Source: Doris montereyensis
Taxonomy: Eukaryota; Mollusca; Gastropoda; Nudibranchia; Dorididae
DNA length: 64,000 nucleotides
Direction of reading: 5' to 3'
NCBI GenBank assembly: GCA_037039925.1
Contig: JAXRKP010000798.1
Coordinates: 102,001 to 166,000, forward strand
Shown here: in pieces, positions 23,404 to 37,075 of the stretch
Numbering within the stretch: the first letter of the stretch is position 1
Layout: every line of letters starts with the position of its first letter
The notes under the pieces: model-generated
What the model saw: only the letters and a program-made list of their open reading frames with translations
The model's database searches: none
Told to the model about the DNA's origin: nothing
Position numbers and translations under genes: made by a program

Positions 23404-24446
23404 ACGACTGGAGAACACACGCGCGAGAGTCAGAGGCCCGTCAAAACACGCGGCGTGGCGCCCATGTGACCGAGGAGCATGAGAGAGTGAAAGAGGGCTA
23501 TTGGGACCACGCCTAGTATCGAGCATAAACTGGTTTGTGTAAGTGCGATTATCCCCTTAAATCTAGTTTCTAGGTTAAGAGGATGATTGAGAATAGAATA
23601 CTAAATCAAGATCTAGAATAGATCTAGATCGATCAGGATAATCAGGATAATTAATTAATGGCGTTAATTAATACTCATAATACTGTGTGTGTGATGCGCT
23701 CTAACTCTAATTTTTAGATAGAAAAGCTTTTATAGATCTATAGAAATATCTAGATCTAGCTCTAGATATCTATCTAGTTTAGATCTAGCTCTATATTTAA
23801 CGGCCGTATGTACCCTGTGAGTAAGGATTCAATGAGTAACACTAACAGTAAGACTCATGAATCTAGAATCTAACGAAATTGGACAGATTTAGAATCTAGA
23901 TCAAGATTCTAGATCTAGATCTACATTTGGGAGAGAAAACACGTTCTTTTGATTTTTATGGATCCACTTACCTCACTGAAATTTTGCACAAAGAGACTCT
24001 AGGTCCAAGCATAAATCGGTAGCGAAACAAGAAAGAACAACAAACGGAAATTTATCTGACTGACCTGACCGATCGATTGATAAGTGGAGGAAGACGACTC
24101 ATGCCCAAGATTTTCACTTCGCTTTCAGTGCTCAGTGTTCAAGAGAGTATTGAGTATGTAGAGATCGAAATGTTAGAACGTAGTGTTCGATACTACAACA
24201 ATGTTTGGAAAAGAGTAAGAGACGATCGAGTCAAGTGTGGCCTAACCTGGGGCCTGCCTTGGTTCTGATTAAATTCATAACCTTTTTTCTTCATTACCCA
24301 ATTTTCATTCAGCAAACTCTCCATTTCCCACCACCAAAATCAACCATTTTGAAAAACCTTACATGCGTAGAAAAACAGTAAGAAATCACTATTACGTGGA
24401 ACTAATACAAAGGAGCCACAGTTGAGTGAAGTCAAAAGTGAAAAAC

Positions 24447-24528
24447 GACAATAGATGACAACCCCACCAATAAAGACAGAACACACACGTGATGTTTCGG
24501 GTATAACCCTACGTCAGACAACAAACAT
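24447..24528 (+). repeat. Dispersed 82-bp repeat, copy 1
   Basis: Contains AAAGACAGAACACACACGTG and GATGTTTCGGGTATAACCCT, then ACGTCAGACAACAAAC. A second copy lies at 59228-59308 in the same orientation. Both are followed within 100 bases by a CACACTGCGTGATG-like stretch and AGATCTAGA-rich sequence. Confidence 0.7.
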
Positions 24529-24833
24529 ATCTCAAAGTAATTTTCTTCTAACATCACACTGCGTGATGCCTTCATTCGTATTTAGATCTAGATTCTAGAT
24601 ATTTCACGTAAAATATATAAAAGTCACAAAAAGACAAGAAAATAAAAGTGTGTAATAATCAGTGCCACAAAAAAAAACAGACAAAAAGATTATTATTGGT
24701 CTCAACAAAATTGAGGTGCTTTCTTTATTTGGTTTTCAGCGATGTGAGGGTTGGGTTGATGATTCCCATCTGGGATCGTCGCCATTCCCCACTAGTGGGG
24801 AATTCCCCACCGGTTAAGAACCACTTAATGTGG

Positions 24834-24960
24834 CGTCGATAGCCGAGCGGTTCGATTAGGCTCTCGGACTGGGGATCATGACGTCCCAAGTTCAGATCCA
24901 TGTCTCTACTCTTGCTCCAATGTCCACATTTCACCTCCAATCGTTCAGCAGCCCAGTTAA
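24834..24960 (+). mobile_element. tRNA-headed SINE fragment
   Basis: GTCGATAGCCGAGCGGTTCG (A-box-like) and GTTCAGATCCAT (degenerate B-box) flank a D/anticodon-like spacing, so this is a tRNA-derived SINE head rather than a tRNA gene. It has no proper acceptor-stem pairing. Confidence 0.5.
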
Positions 24961-25125
24961 TAACATGATGTTTTTACGAAAATCTGGGCTCACTTTGCCA
25001 TAGGTCATCTCACATTATCCCTGCAAAGTTCATAAGATACGTCAGCCAATGCAACCATACTGTTGACTTGGTGAGAAAATGATATAAAAGAGACTAATTG
25101 GTGCTGACAACAGTCACATCATTTC

Positions 25126-25939
<814 letters not shown>

Positions 25940-26387
25940 AGAAAGTTTGCCTCTTACTTTGGCTAACAATGACACATTCGAACGGACGATCAGTGATATA
26001 GGCTCAGTTTTCAAAACTGATTGTGCTGAATTTGATAAGGCTCCTTACCTCTTCAAAATGAAATAGAATTAATCTTCAGGACCTACACGGCCCATATAAC
26101 CAGGGCGTATCCCGGTTTCTATAGCGTGAAGCGCATTGTTACAACAATGATTTCGATCATTAGCAATGGTATCGTACTTAGTTATAAGAATTAACATTTT
26201 TGTATCGTATTCATCAATATAGCACGACGTTCGAATTTCATGTTTTTAACCAACCACCATAAACATTGGCCACCGTGTTGACGTCGGCCTGCCTTGTCAC
26301 ACTATTGTATCGTACTTTGTAACAATTTAGCTCTCTAGATATACATTTCGTCTAGATCTAGATGTGTAATGGTAACAGCAACCTAAA

Positions 26388-29300
26388 ATGTTCTTCGAAT
26401 TGTTTGTCCTCTTTCTGTTGACAATAATAACCTTTGTTGGCAGTCTAATATTTCTGAATTCTCGAAACCGGCCTCCAGCAAAACGGTCAAAGAATGAGAA
26501 AGCATCTGTCCTTGTCGTTGTTGGATCAGGTAGGTTTAGCCTTTAGCCAACTAAAATAAATCTAGGGATTGTGATAGATCAATAAATATGTCTTAGGCTG
26601 TCATTATTCGGACCCATGTCCCAATAGTGTGGGTGTTTATTCGGACCTGTGTCCCAATAGTGTGGGTTTTATTCGGGCCCCGGTTTTTATTGGGACACAC
26701 AGATCTAGAATCTGTCTAAAAATATATTGTTTAGAGAATTGAAGTTGAAGACACGTAATTTCAGTTTCAATCGTAGCAAAGCAAGGCCATCTTGACGGCC
26801 TTGAGCGAAGTCGACTTCTATTTCTAGCAGTCATATTTTGTTCCGGAAAAAAAGTAAATGAAACCTTTCATATCTTCCGGTGAACTCATTTCGGGAGCAC
26901 GGGTCACGATTTTTATTACCCATTTTAAGTATCTTTTAATAGGTAAATATCCCAGTAGTGCTACACTACGTTAGTAATGTTATGGAGTAGGCTACCGGAA
27001 AAGTTATTGGATTTTGGGACATGGGTGGTACCGGCGCTTAAACAATAGATCTAATAATATTGTTCTGGGCATGCACGGTTTAGGTTAGGATATGACGTCA
27101 TTTTACATAAATAGTCTGTGTTCTTATAGGCCCAGCGTGTCCGAATAGTGTGGGTGTTTATTGGGACTCTGGTCCGAATAACCACTTCGTATGTCTTAAG
27201 CCTCCCATCTCACAACAGGTACAAAAGAAATCAGGGAGGACTGCCTTAGACAGGCAGAGCTGCCAGAGGGACCTAACTTTGCCTCAGATGTGGGGGGTGT
27301 GGTCAGTCTGGTTATTAATAACAAATTTATTTCCATTTTTGTTTCAATAATTACAAATAGGCATAGATCTAGCTCTACTATCATTACAACTGACACATTT
27401 GTTTCATATTTATGAAGAGTAATTCTGTTATTAAATAGATTCTACCATCTATAAAATGCAAATTAGATAAAAATGTTCTAAACTGAGTTTCACTTTTTGA
27501 AAATGATCAATAGCTAACGAAAGTCTGAATGTCTTGAGCGGCCAATTCTTCTAGCAGAATAGTTGGTCACAGTCTGATACGTCACTAGGTCAGTTGTCAT
27601 TGAGGTTTGAACTGCTCGTGTTCAAATTTACCAGTCTGTGGTTGAAATGACGCATCCCATACAGTAGTGCTACAACTGAAATGCAACCTCCTCTTTCTTT
27701 CTTCCCTTCCTTTTTCCCCCTCTTTCTTTTCTTCCCTGCCCCCCCCCCAAAAAAAAAACCCCAAAACAAAACAAAACCAAGGCCCAACTTTTTATATCCC
27801 ACCTTTTTTGAAAACAGACCTCTTTTTATGTACCTTGGGTATACCTGAATACAGTTCAACTCCTTCCGCTTTCTCCGCTAATTGAAGTGATCCATAACAA
27901 AATGGATTTTTCTTACTTCCCTGTCAAAGAGCAATTAATTGTAATACAAACTGACAGTGGTGAAGTGCTAAGCTTAGTGATGAGCTTGAGACCGTAGTAA
28001 AGGGGATCACGACACATTGTATCACATCATAACCTATTCACTGAAAACAACATTGTTACATTTTATACACTTGATACTGTCTGTAGATGCTAAATCGGGA
28101 TCACGCAAAAACATTTTTCTTAAATTTTCAAGAGACCCTTTGTATACCGTTACATATTAAAATTGTTTTTTTATGTATTTTTTAACATTGAAACCTGATT
28201 GAAAGAATTAAAATATAGGAGGCATTGTGAAATGTAATAATAAGCATAGAGGGAGATATATGAAAGGAAGGAAAAGTGGAAACAAATATAATGGGCCATA
28301 ATAGGCATTGAACCAAGGTCATTCCAATTGCTGTTTCAGTACCACTATTCTAGCTTATGAATTTGCTCAGACAGAACTTTTATTAATCCTTACTACCAGA
28401 AATGCAGGGAACTCTGAAATAGAAAATGCATTTTGAAGTAGTAAAATTTTACATACATATATACTAAAAAACATTTTTTGTCATGATTGAAACAATGGTG
28501 TTATTATGACTGTATTTTACAGGTGGTCACACCAGAGAGATGATGGCTCTTATTAAAGCCTTGGGGAAACATTTTGAGCCGCGCTTTTATGTTATCGCAG
28601 AGACAGATAATGTCAGCTTGAATAAAGTTCACGAGTGCCAGAAAGATAGCAACACTGAGGTATTTATTTCATAGGATCATTTATAGGGATCTAATGTATT
28701 ATGATGAATCTCTATTTATCTATGCTGTAATAAGGGTTTCTTTCCTGTTTTTTCTTGTATAGAGGCAAGGTGTCGACCTCTCAATCAAAAGGTTGTGAGT
28801 TTGTGCCCGACCGGGTTGACTTTTTTTTCAAGTAAAAAGGTGGAATGACATTAGAGTTGATGAAAAGGAGGTCAGTGTGCAGATTTGTTACAACACTCTG
28901 TTTGGCTGTTTACAGGGCAGTTCGGACAAAATAACAAAAATCCTGAGATCATCTTAGTTATTGATGTCGGTAAAATTAAAATCAAGAATGAACCCTCCCC
29001 CAAAAAGAATACCAACTTGAAGAGAGAAAGAATAAAATTTCTGTGTATACCTATTATATATCAAATAGGTAGTTAAACTTAAATAGAGAATGTAAATATA
29101 AGATAGCTTGCTTTTTATCATTATAAATAAATGTTTCATTTACTCTAAAAATTGGTTTGGTTTGTTTGTTTTCCTTAAAGTAGTGTGGTGTGTAGTCTCA
29201 CACAAGAAGGACATGTTTTTTTTATTATTTACCATTGGATGTATGTACTAGCTGTGTTTATTGAATTTTGTATCTTTTTTACCTTTTGAGTCATATGCTT

Positions 29301-31850
29301 TACTGATTTTAATATTCATTAATCACCGAAGACAATGTTGGCTTTTTTTAGGAAGTTGGCAAGAGGTTTGGTTGGGTTTTTCTCAATACACATATTTTGC
29401 CAGTCAATGATACATGATAGATGGATCCCCCCCCCCCCCCTCTCCCCACCCTGATAGAAATTCTTTAGATTTACACGGTTTTAGTGAGTTTTTATTTTAA
29501 ATTCATACAAAAGTTAAAAATCTTAAGATTTTATTCCAAATTTAAGCATTTATTTTCTTAATTTGTGCTTTGAATTTTTCCTTTTAGTTTACAATTTTCA
29601 CCATTCCTCGCAGCCGTGAAGTGAACCAGTCATATGTCACAAGTATTTTTTCAACTTTGAAAGCTTTGGCTTATTCTTTTCCTCTTGTGTTCAGACTTGA
29701 CCAGAAGTTGTAAGTCAAGATTTAAAATCACTCTCCTATCTCTTGTGCCTCTCTTCTCTTTGTATCTGTCTGTCTCGCTCTCTCTCTCTCTCAGGTCTTC
29801 TCTTTCCTTCTCTTTCTCTCTCTCTCTCTCTTTCTCTCTCTCTCACCACAATGTTTTGATATCCAGTTGTACCCTTAAATGCTATTCCATTCTCTATCAA
29901 GTGATGATGTTACATTGTTAATTGCTTTTTTAAAATAAATAAAACAGAGAGAGAGAGCGAGCTAGAATAGAATATATTTTTAAAATATCCTGATCGTTTT
30001 TATATTTGGAAAGAGATATATTGGAAAAAAGAAGAAATAGATATGCTCGTAAAAGAGTGCAGAGGTAAGAATTGGACAAATCAGAGAGTTAGAACGAAAG
30101 TGACGATAGAACAGTGAAACAGTTTTAACTTTTAAAGTGTTTTTTGTTTTGTCTTTCTAATTGGCTCCTGTGATAGAAAAAAAGTGTTGAAATAGAATTA
30201 TCATATATTATATGATTACATCTCATGTCATTGCAACATAAATGTTATTCCTCCCCTTTGTTTTTTTAATCTTTCCAACAGATTCTTTCCAATGGTCCTG
30301 GTACATGCATTCCTATTTGTATTGCTGGCTTAGTTTTATCTGTGAGTATTCTTCATCAAAATTCATGTTCTTATTTTACCTGTATCTCAAATCTGTGATT
30401 AATGGCTTTCTCTTGCTGCCGGTAGTGCAGATATCAAAATTATTGTATTATTAAGCTCCTAGATGACAGATTCCGAATGATTTCTCTTATTGTCTCTGTT
30501 AATTAGTTTGGATGTATGTTATAATATTCCATTTAACTCCTAAAGGCTGGAATTTTTTCTTCATTTTCCCATTTATTTATTTTTTGGTCTAGGATGCATG
30601 CAGACAACTTATTTTAAAATATTTATAACAAGCTTCAAAATAGAGATAGAAAGACAAATCATACATCAAAATAACAGAATTAAATGCAGTTTCAAATCAA
30701 CATCAATAAACTAATGAAAATAGGTTTTTGCACTACTGGGATCACTAGATCTATCAGAATCGTCATTGTGTTCCATAGGTAAATCACCATCAAACTCAAA
30801 TAAATTATCATCAGATTCACTCAGTTCATCATCGTCTAAATCAGAACCTTCATCAACAGTACAAAGTTCTAAGGCTTATTGTGCTGTCAATCGTCGAGCA
30901 CGGCCTCGGAAAGGTGCACTAGATGAACTAGCAGAAGCCATATTTGTAAACAAAAATCATCTGATTTACAGGATTGAAGAAAAAACACCGAAAAGGGCAG
31001 AAACAAACGCACAGAAAACACAAACTTTTTCATTTGTTTTTGTTCTACTTTCACTTTCATGGGATATGTGAATAAGTAGAGTGATTTCCCTTTGATTATT
31101 GATTATAAAACTTATACTCGAGTCAAACGACATAATACTAGAGTAACACTGACAGCGTTGTTCGGGGTTTTAAGAGTTAAAATAAGTATTTGTTTGTGCT
31201 CATTTCATTTGAAGATTCATCATCTAAATAAGACGTTAAAATGATAGACATGTTTACAAGTATACATTGTGAAACATTTTTTTATAATACTACCATATGT
31301 GTTTTTCCTTTTCAATGCTTGTTTTGTTTTGATTTTTTTACTAACGCTTCAGAAGCAATCAATGAGAGATGAAGGACATTGTTGTGATACTAGTGATAGG
31401 ACTAACCAAACGTTAAATTGCCCGTAAACTGAGTCAGTGATGTTGTAGAGTGAAGAGAGCCCTCATTTAAAGACAAAAATAGATTACACTGTCAAACAAA
31501 CAAAAATAAATTTTAAGATAAAGAAGAAGAAAAGATTGAACTGTCAAATTAATAGAATTTTATTTTTTATCAGTACATTTTATGGGCTATTATGTACTTT
31601 CTAAATAAAAGGAGATGTGATAATACAGCCATTGTATTTCCTACTCATACTATCTTTTTTTTGTCTTCCCACTTCACAGAGACTTGGCATTCGAAAAAGT
31701 TTGACAATGTATGTTGAAAGTATTTGTAGGGTGAAAACATTGTCCCTTTCAGGCAAGCTGATGTATCATTTGGCAGATGATTTCATCGTTCAATGGCCTG
31801 AACTCGTGGAAAAATATCCCAAATCTAAATACTTAGGAAGATTAATGTAA
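26388..31850 (+). CDS. ALG14: ALG14, UDP-GlcNAc transferase membrane subunit, 5 exons
   Basis: ALG14 anchors ALG13 at the ER; the pair adds the second GlcNAc to dolichol-linked N-glycan precursor. Exons: 26388-26529, 28523-28659, 29588-29709, 30282-30341 and 31680-31850 (stop TAA), all GT-AG. The product is about 210 residues; human has 216. The ATG follows an in-frame TAA at 26373-26375. Residues 1-25 are a hydrophobic anchor (MFFELFVLFLLTIITFVGS). Conserved motifs follow: VVVGSGGHTREMM across the exon 1/2 junction, FTIPRSREV, ILSNGPGTCIPICI (exon 4), MYVESICRVKTLSLSGK and DDFIVQWPEL with a YLGRLM terminus (exon 5). The exon 3/4 junction is one base out of frame: exon 3 ends AAGTT before GTAAGT, whereas the conserved frame needs TTG, as if one G of a GG were missing. 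A possible poly(A) signal AATAAA is at 32007-32012. Confidence 0.94.
26604..27181. mobile_element. Inverted-repeat element (578 bp) in ALG14 intron 1
   Basis: TTATTCGGACC at the left is matched by GGTCCGAATAA at the right. GTCCCAATAGTGTGGGT is repeated twice in tandem inside the left end, and a related copy lies inside the right end. Non-coding; no clear target duplication. Confidence 0.5.
27182..28522 (+). other. Remainder of ALG14 intron 1
   Basis: AT-rich intron with a pyrimidine- and A-rich stretch at 27690-27790. No coding motif was recognised. Confidence 0.6.
28758..28915 (+). mobile_element. SINE family A copy in ALG14 intron 2
   Basis: AGAGGCAAGGTGTCGACCTC, then TCAATCAAAAGGTTGTGAG and AAGGAGGTCAGTGTGCAGA, matching family A head and body with internal losses. 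Confidence 0.6.
30537..31176 (-). mobile_element. piggyBac-like deletion derivative in ALG14 intron 4
   Basis: TTAA lies at both borders (30533-30536 and 31177-31180). The ends are weakly inverted (CTCCTAAA versus CTCTTAAA). It contains a minus-strand frame resembling a piggyBac transposase N-terminus. Confidence 0.55.
30711..30941 (-). pseudogene. piggyBac transposase N-terminal remnant
   Basis: The frame starts MASASSSSAPFRGRARRLTA and has a TAA at codon 22. It then continues in frame with an acidic stretch (EGSDLDDDELSES, NDDSDRSSD) to a stop at 30711. A basic RRLTxxEAL-like start followed by an acidic serine-rich region is usual for the N-terminus of piggyBac transposases. The catalytic DDE part is absent. 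Confidence 0.5.
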
Positions 31851-32634
31851 TTTTATCAATCAGTAACTCATTTTAATAAGTTTAAAGAATTCATTCATAG
31901 TTATTTGCCATACTCTAATTTGACATGTTGGCTTTTGCAATAATCCAGCTTAAAAGGGTTTTCTTGATTGTTATATTGCTTATTATTATGCTTTTGATGT
32001 CATGCAAATAAATGTTATACCATTAGGTGTCGTAGACCAAACCATTGCCATTCAATCAAGGTGTTTTGTCAATTGTCTTTTTTTTTTTCTTCAGCTTGTG
32101 TAGTCGTAAAATTAAATATTAAAACTTAATGAACGAATCATAAGATACTCATCTACATCTTACTATACATATGGTAACCTTCATGATGTGCTTGTGTATG
32201 AAACAAAGTTCCATGTATTTTTGGCTCCATGGACGTATTTAAGGAATAAAGACGGATATTAAATCGACATAAGGACCCTGTATAAATAAAGGTGACATAA
32301 CTACAGAATAAGTAGAACAAAAATGTATTTAATTGAGATAGGTTGGGTCATGTGATCTATCTGCAGCCATTGCCTTGTCATGAAAAAGATTCTCCATTAA
32401 AGGTAATGGATGCAAGTATGTGACAAACTCGTGACTTTGGAGGTGGGCTGGCGTACAGTGAACCAGTTTGGCTCTTTTCAAACTCAGGGACTAAGAAAGT
32501 GAATTACCCCAAAGCTTGTAGATACTTTGGCTGTGACCGCCTTTATCCTCAGTCACTAATAATATCACTATCACGGCTGCCGCCAGCCTAAACAATAACG
32601 GGGATCTTGAAATATGCTACCTATCACCAAAATG

Positions 32635-32812
32635 AGACCTCCTTTTTGTTCGTCTGTCTATGATAGGACGAAGTCCATCCACCTATCTGGAGAAGGGAGG
32701 GGGGTGGGATTTACTTTTTTTTTTTAAACTTGAGAAAATACTTCAACTGGTCAGGTTTGAACTTTTGGTTGAGACACCAACACCTTGCTTCTGGACCACA
32801 GAGTCCGCTTTT
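32635..32812 (-). mobile_element. SINE family A copy
   Basis: Minus-strand head CCAGAAGCAAGGTGTTGGTG and TCTCAACCAAAAGTTC, followed by the family A body to AAAAAGGAGGTC. It lies downstream of ALG14. Confidence 0.6.
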
Positions 32813-34717
32813 AATTGGAGGTCTTCTTGGTACTCAACATGTGTAATAATGGAATCCTCTGATTGCCAAGGAAATTGAGATGCAGGTTTCTGTAGCCAGT
32901 TATCAACCACTTGAAGAATTTAGTAAGCATGGAGGTCGTTGTTTCATAATCATAGTCTCTCCTAGAGCTTACAACAACCCAGGCCTATTATTATAAAGGA
33001 GAAGAAAAATATGCAAACATGGAGCTCACTGATTCGAACCGGTCTGGGCCCCATGATTTTTCTGTTTATTCCTCTGTGTTTGACTTTGACGTATTTCTAT
33101 TTTGATGGGGTCCTAATATAAATTCCAGGTCTCTCTTTATCACTTTGTCAGATACCCCGTTGTGGTTATTGGGTGTTTTTGCCTCATATGAAAGGCTCTC
33201 CCCTGGTCTAGGATATAACAGACATGTATTTGAAATTTATGATATTTCTTTAGGTCCATTCTAACCCTCTTAAGGTAAGACACCCCCATCCCCAATTTTA
33301 AGATCACTGAATGTAATGAATGTGAATAAACCATTACCAACCAAGTGAATGTCTCAATGTCAGCTTCCGATGTGCATTTAGTGTGTCTATGCATAATTTT
33401 TGCTGTTTATTAAACAAATTTATACAGCTACATGTGATAAGTTGTCTACACTTATTTAAAATCATTTGTGCCTTGCTTTTTGTTTCACCATTGATACTTA
33501 TAACAATAATAATAATTGCAAAGTTTATTGCTTACTTTGAGTTTGAGTTAACAAGTTAACTTTGTATTTATTACGCTGCCAATGGAAAACCCATTGCTTT
33601 TCAAAAGTGTATTGTTATTCCTCGAAAATGTGTACGACGAAAAACATGGAATCCTCAAATTCATGACAAAGCCTAAATCAAGATCCTTCTTTGTATGCCT
33701 ATGATTTTTTCCGAAACACTTATTCTACTTACTAATTTTTTCTGTGCTATTCTATAATTACTTTATGGAAAGATGTTTATATGTTAAAATAATGTCATTG
33801 TATTTTATTACTCAATTTAGTATTAATAGTATCAATGATCATGGCGTTCGTAAATGCTTTAATGCTTAAAGTTTTATTGAGCTTGAAGAATGTTATATTA
33901 TGCATTTTGTCTTGTAAAGATTACGTAACAGGCACTTTCATGTATTTAAATTATCTCCTTTCTCCATGGTATATTATATATCAATTATCATGTAATAAAA
34001 GAACAACAAGAGGTTAAATAGATTGTGAAACTTTTTTATTTGATTAAATTTCGAGCCTCATATGTTTTTTCCAAGATTCACGTAGATTATTTGAGATCCC
34101 TTAAACAAGGTAACATGTTTGTTATCTAGCTTCAGTCTTCAGCCTCATAACTGTTATCACCCAGGCATAAGCACACATTTTAAAGTTGAAAAGACACAGC
34201 ACTGACGATAATTAATAATATAACTATAACTACTTTTGTTTACTTGAGAAAGAGTGTTCCTTTGGTTGAGACAGTTTGGTCTTCAATAGATTAGCTTTGG
34301 CTGAATTTCATGTGGTATGGTGTCATATGACACATTTAAAAGTAAAAGAAAGTTATGTTTAAAACAATGAGCTTATTATAGCTACAGTTACCATGTTAGC
34401 TAGCATTATTATTGACATAACACTGTAGCAATAGCATTGTTCCTGATTAATTTTCTGTGAGTCTTTTAGTTTTAGTAGAATGCTGGCAAGACTCCATTAT
34501 CGTCTCCACTAGTCTTGAGTATGCCTTCAATTTAAAATCACTTTTAAGAGTGTCACAAGCTCAAGCCTGATGAAATCTGCTCTGAAGGCCCCGAAGGCCC
34601 ATACGATACTAGTAGTAGTATCAATTATTGTGAGAAATGTTTTACAGATCTCTGATCCAAATTTTCTTTCTTTCTTTTTCCTTTTCTTTGGGGACCTACC
34701 TACAAGTGCAATACATA
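32813..34717. other. Intergenic DNA, nothing recognised
   Basis: AT-rich stretch between the ALG14 3' end and the MITE at 34718. Short open frames here show no recognisable motif. Confidence 0.5.
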
Positions 34718-34880
34718 CAGTAGTCGCTGGATATACGCACACCCTTTGGGCGCAGGAAAAAGCGTGCTTTTATGTATACCGTGTGTTTATGAGAACACTT
34801 TTATTATACAGTAAAAATTTGGTCAGCAGATGTAGGCGAGGCATGTATTTATGCAGAGTGCTTTTATCCAGCGACTACTG
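34718..34880. mobile_element. TA-flanked MITE (163 bp), Tc1/mariner or pogo type
   Basis: CAGTAGTCGCTGGATA at the left is repeated inverted at the right, and TA flanks both ends (34716-34717 and 34881-34882). Non-coding. This form (CAGT... ends, TA target) is typical of pogo/Tigger-derived MITEs. Confidence 0.8.
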
Positions 34881-35189
34881 TAGTATTGCTGAAAATTCAT
34901 TTATTTATACTGTTTATTTAAATTTTTGCCATAACACTAATCAATGTATTGGTGTAGGTGAGTGAGTGCATTTGTATGTCACATGTTTATGTTTATTTAT
35001 GAATGTATTCTTGTCAGGCACCCTAAGATAAGAAAATTGGCATAATGTCTTGACATAAGGCAATGGGTTGTACATGAATTTTTAATTTTATTACAGCTGT
35101 TGGAAATTCATATATTATTTGTACCAATCAAAACTTTGTTCAATGATTCAGACATGCCTATTACTTTTCTTTTAATTTTATGGGATTAA

Positions 35190-35720
35190 TGTGAAGCTAA
35201 GATTGGAGTTGCGTGCTCCTCTTTCACTTTGATAAAGTATTTGTACACTTGTATTGTCAATCAAGATATGTAAAATAATTTTCTCAAAGGTCAATGGTAT
35301 TGGTAGAGATTCCTGAGGCATACCATTGTTCGAGTTCACCTGCATGCCCATTCCCATCAATCTTGCAGTATCCATTGTAGTATGGTGCATTGTGTTGACT
35401 GATATAACTGATGAAGCAGTAGTGATGGATGGTTTATCTGGCTTTCAGTGGTTGAATTTAGTATCTATAGTACCACTTTGGGATCAGTGAGAAAGACTAC
35501 TTTTTGTGAGATGTCAACTTTGTCCAACAGTAGTCTTGTGGCTTCCTCAATTGCAACTACTTCTGCTTTATAATTTGTGCAGATCTTGCCTGACGCAATA
35601 AACTGTTTAGTTTGATTTCCACTTTTGGTATGAATACTATTAGTTAATCTGGTAATGCTCTCAGTCAGTTGTTCTATGATATTATTGCACTTTTTCAGCC
35701 TCTGCTCCATCTTATTCACA
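35190..35720 (-). pseudogene. LINE RNase H domain remnant
   Basis: SGKICTNYKAEVVAIEEA, then VVFLTDPKVVL, reads as the RNase H domain found at the 3' end of I/Jockey-type LINEs (ASGxxCSNYxAExxAI, VVFLTDALSVL). Downstream CTILQWI and PLTFEKI fit the domain's second half (QWIPAHCGI, T-L-T-Y-E) in shifted frames. Both sides of the element are lost. Confidence 0.6.
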
Positions 35721-36985
35721 ATTCCTCATCTAAGTTCCTTGATTTTGAATCCATAGATATATAGATTAATTATCACATTCTGTCTTTACCACCTAGTTAA
35801 CAAACATGATGAAATTATCTAGACTTGCTTTGATATTTAGACTTCACAAAAACACTTGTCATACATGTACTTATTTATACAGAACATCCTCTGGCCCTTG
35901 GATATTATTAGTATTACTAGTTTTAGGCAACTGAAGACACAGTATATAAATGTAATAATAGTTTCTCACACGACTTAAGATTACTAAAAAATACTTATGA
36001 TTTCTACACTTGGCAGACTTTCTGAGGGAAACCTGTTTAATTGATGCTATAAATTATTGTTTTTTTTCCTGCAACCACTCTTGAAGTTTACATGGGTGAT
36101 CTCACTCAGAAATGCTGCTTTACTCACAATATTTACAGTACAGCTTGTGGTATCCATACATCAGAATAAAGTGAACTCATATTACTCATGTGGACATTGT
36201 TGACATACAGTAGTGATATAATCTTTGTATTATGTAGTTGTATTGGTTATTATTTAAAGACAAAGAAAACAATATAAATAGACTGACGTTGACTAAGTTT
36301 AGTGAAAAAATATACTCTTAGTTATTGCATTACTAATACTATGTTAGTAAAAAAAAGTATTGGTGTACTGTGTATTGATTAAGAAATATAACATAATGTA
36401 TGCAGTATTTGATGAATTAAAGGCTTTTTGTGTTGCATTGAAGAAGCAACTGGAAATATAAAATTATGAGTAGTTATTTTTGTTATTGTGTTTCGTTATT
36501 TTTTAAGCTTCTAATCAGAAAGGATAATTGACATTATGACATATTGGTCGAGCTCCAAATCACCTTCGGATTAGAATTCATTAAAAAATTGTTCCACACA
36601 ACAAAAAAACTGCTTATTATGCCAAGTCATAGTAAAAAGTGAAAGAAATTCTAAAAATGTATTTTAATTTTAAGTCAATTTATTATATTTTTACAAAAAT
36701 AGGATAATCTCAACTTCATTATGAAATCAACATTAAGTGTAAGAAGATTAAGAATAGACACAATCAATTGAAGGCTTCATGAGTACATTAATGAAATGAC
36801 AGTATTTCATTTCTGTAGATGATTTTGAAACTGGAAAAAAAAAATACATACATGATACATACATTTTACTTGCATACATAAAGGGAAACTTGGTCATGGT
36901 GAGAGAGAGTTCAAAAGAAAAGAAAAATGTGTTCATTTGTTCTTGCATGGACACTCAAACTGTTATCAACATGTCATTTGTATTG
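35721..36985. other. AT-rich intergenic DNA, nothing recognised
   Basis: No gene, repeat end or motif was recognised in this stretch. Confidence 0.5.
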
Positions 36986-36989
36986 TTAA

Positions 36990-37075
36990 CATTGGCTCCG
37001 GTAACTTAAATGGTAGAGCATTTGACTGCCACGCAGACAATCTGAGTGCAGTTTGATCCCTAGTTCAGATATCTT
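36990..37075 (+). mobile_element. tRNA-like SINE head
   Basis: GTAACTTAAATGGTAGAGCA and CAGTTTGATCCC have A- and B-box spacing, with no acceptor-stem partner at the 3' side and no family body that I can follow. A decayed tRNA pseudogene is possible. Confidence 0.4.

Noticed and set aside
24834..24960. tRNA gene candidates (also at 7.6, 37.0 and 55.7 kb)
   Set aside because: A- and B-box-like motifs are present, but acceptor stems do not pair and SINE bodies follow, so they are SINE heads or pseudogenes.
27150..27350. Possible alternative ALG14 exon after an AG at 27218-27219
   Set aside because: The reading adds no conserved residues, lies at the edge of a repeat element, and exon 1 to exon 2 already joins perfectly to give VVVGSGGHT.
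29685..29921. Open frame beginning in ALG14 exon 3 and reading through a Ser-Leu run
   Set aside because: It is an out-of-frame reading of the exon end plus a CT-rich intron tract.
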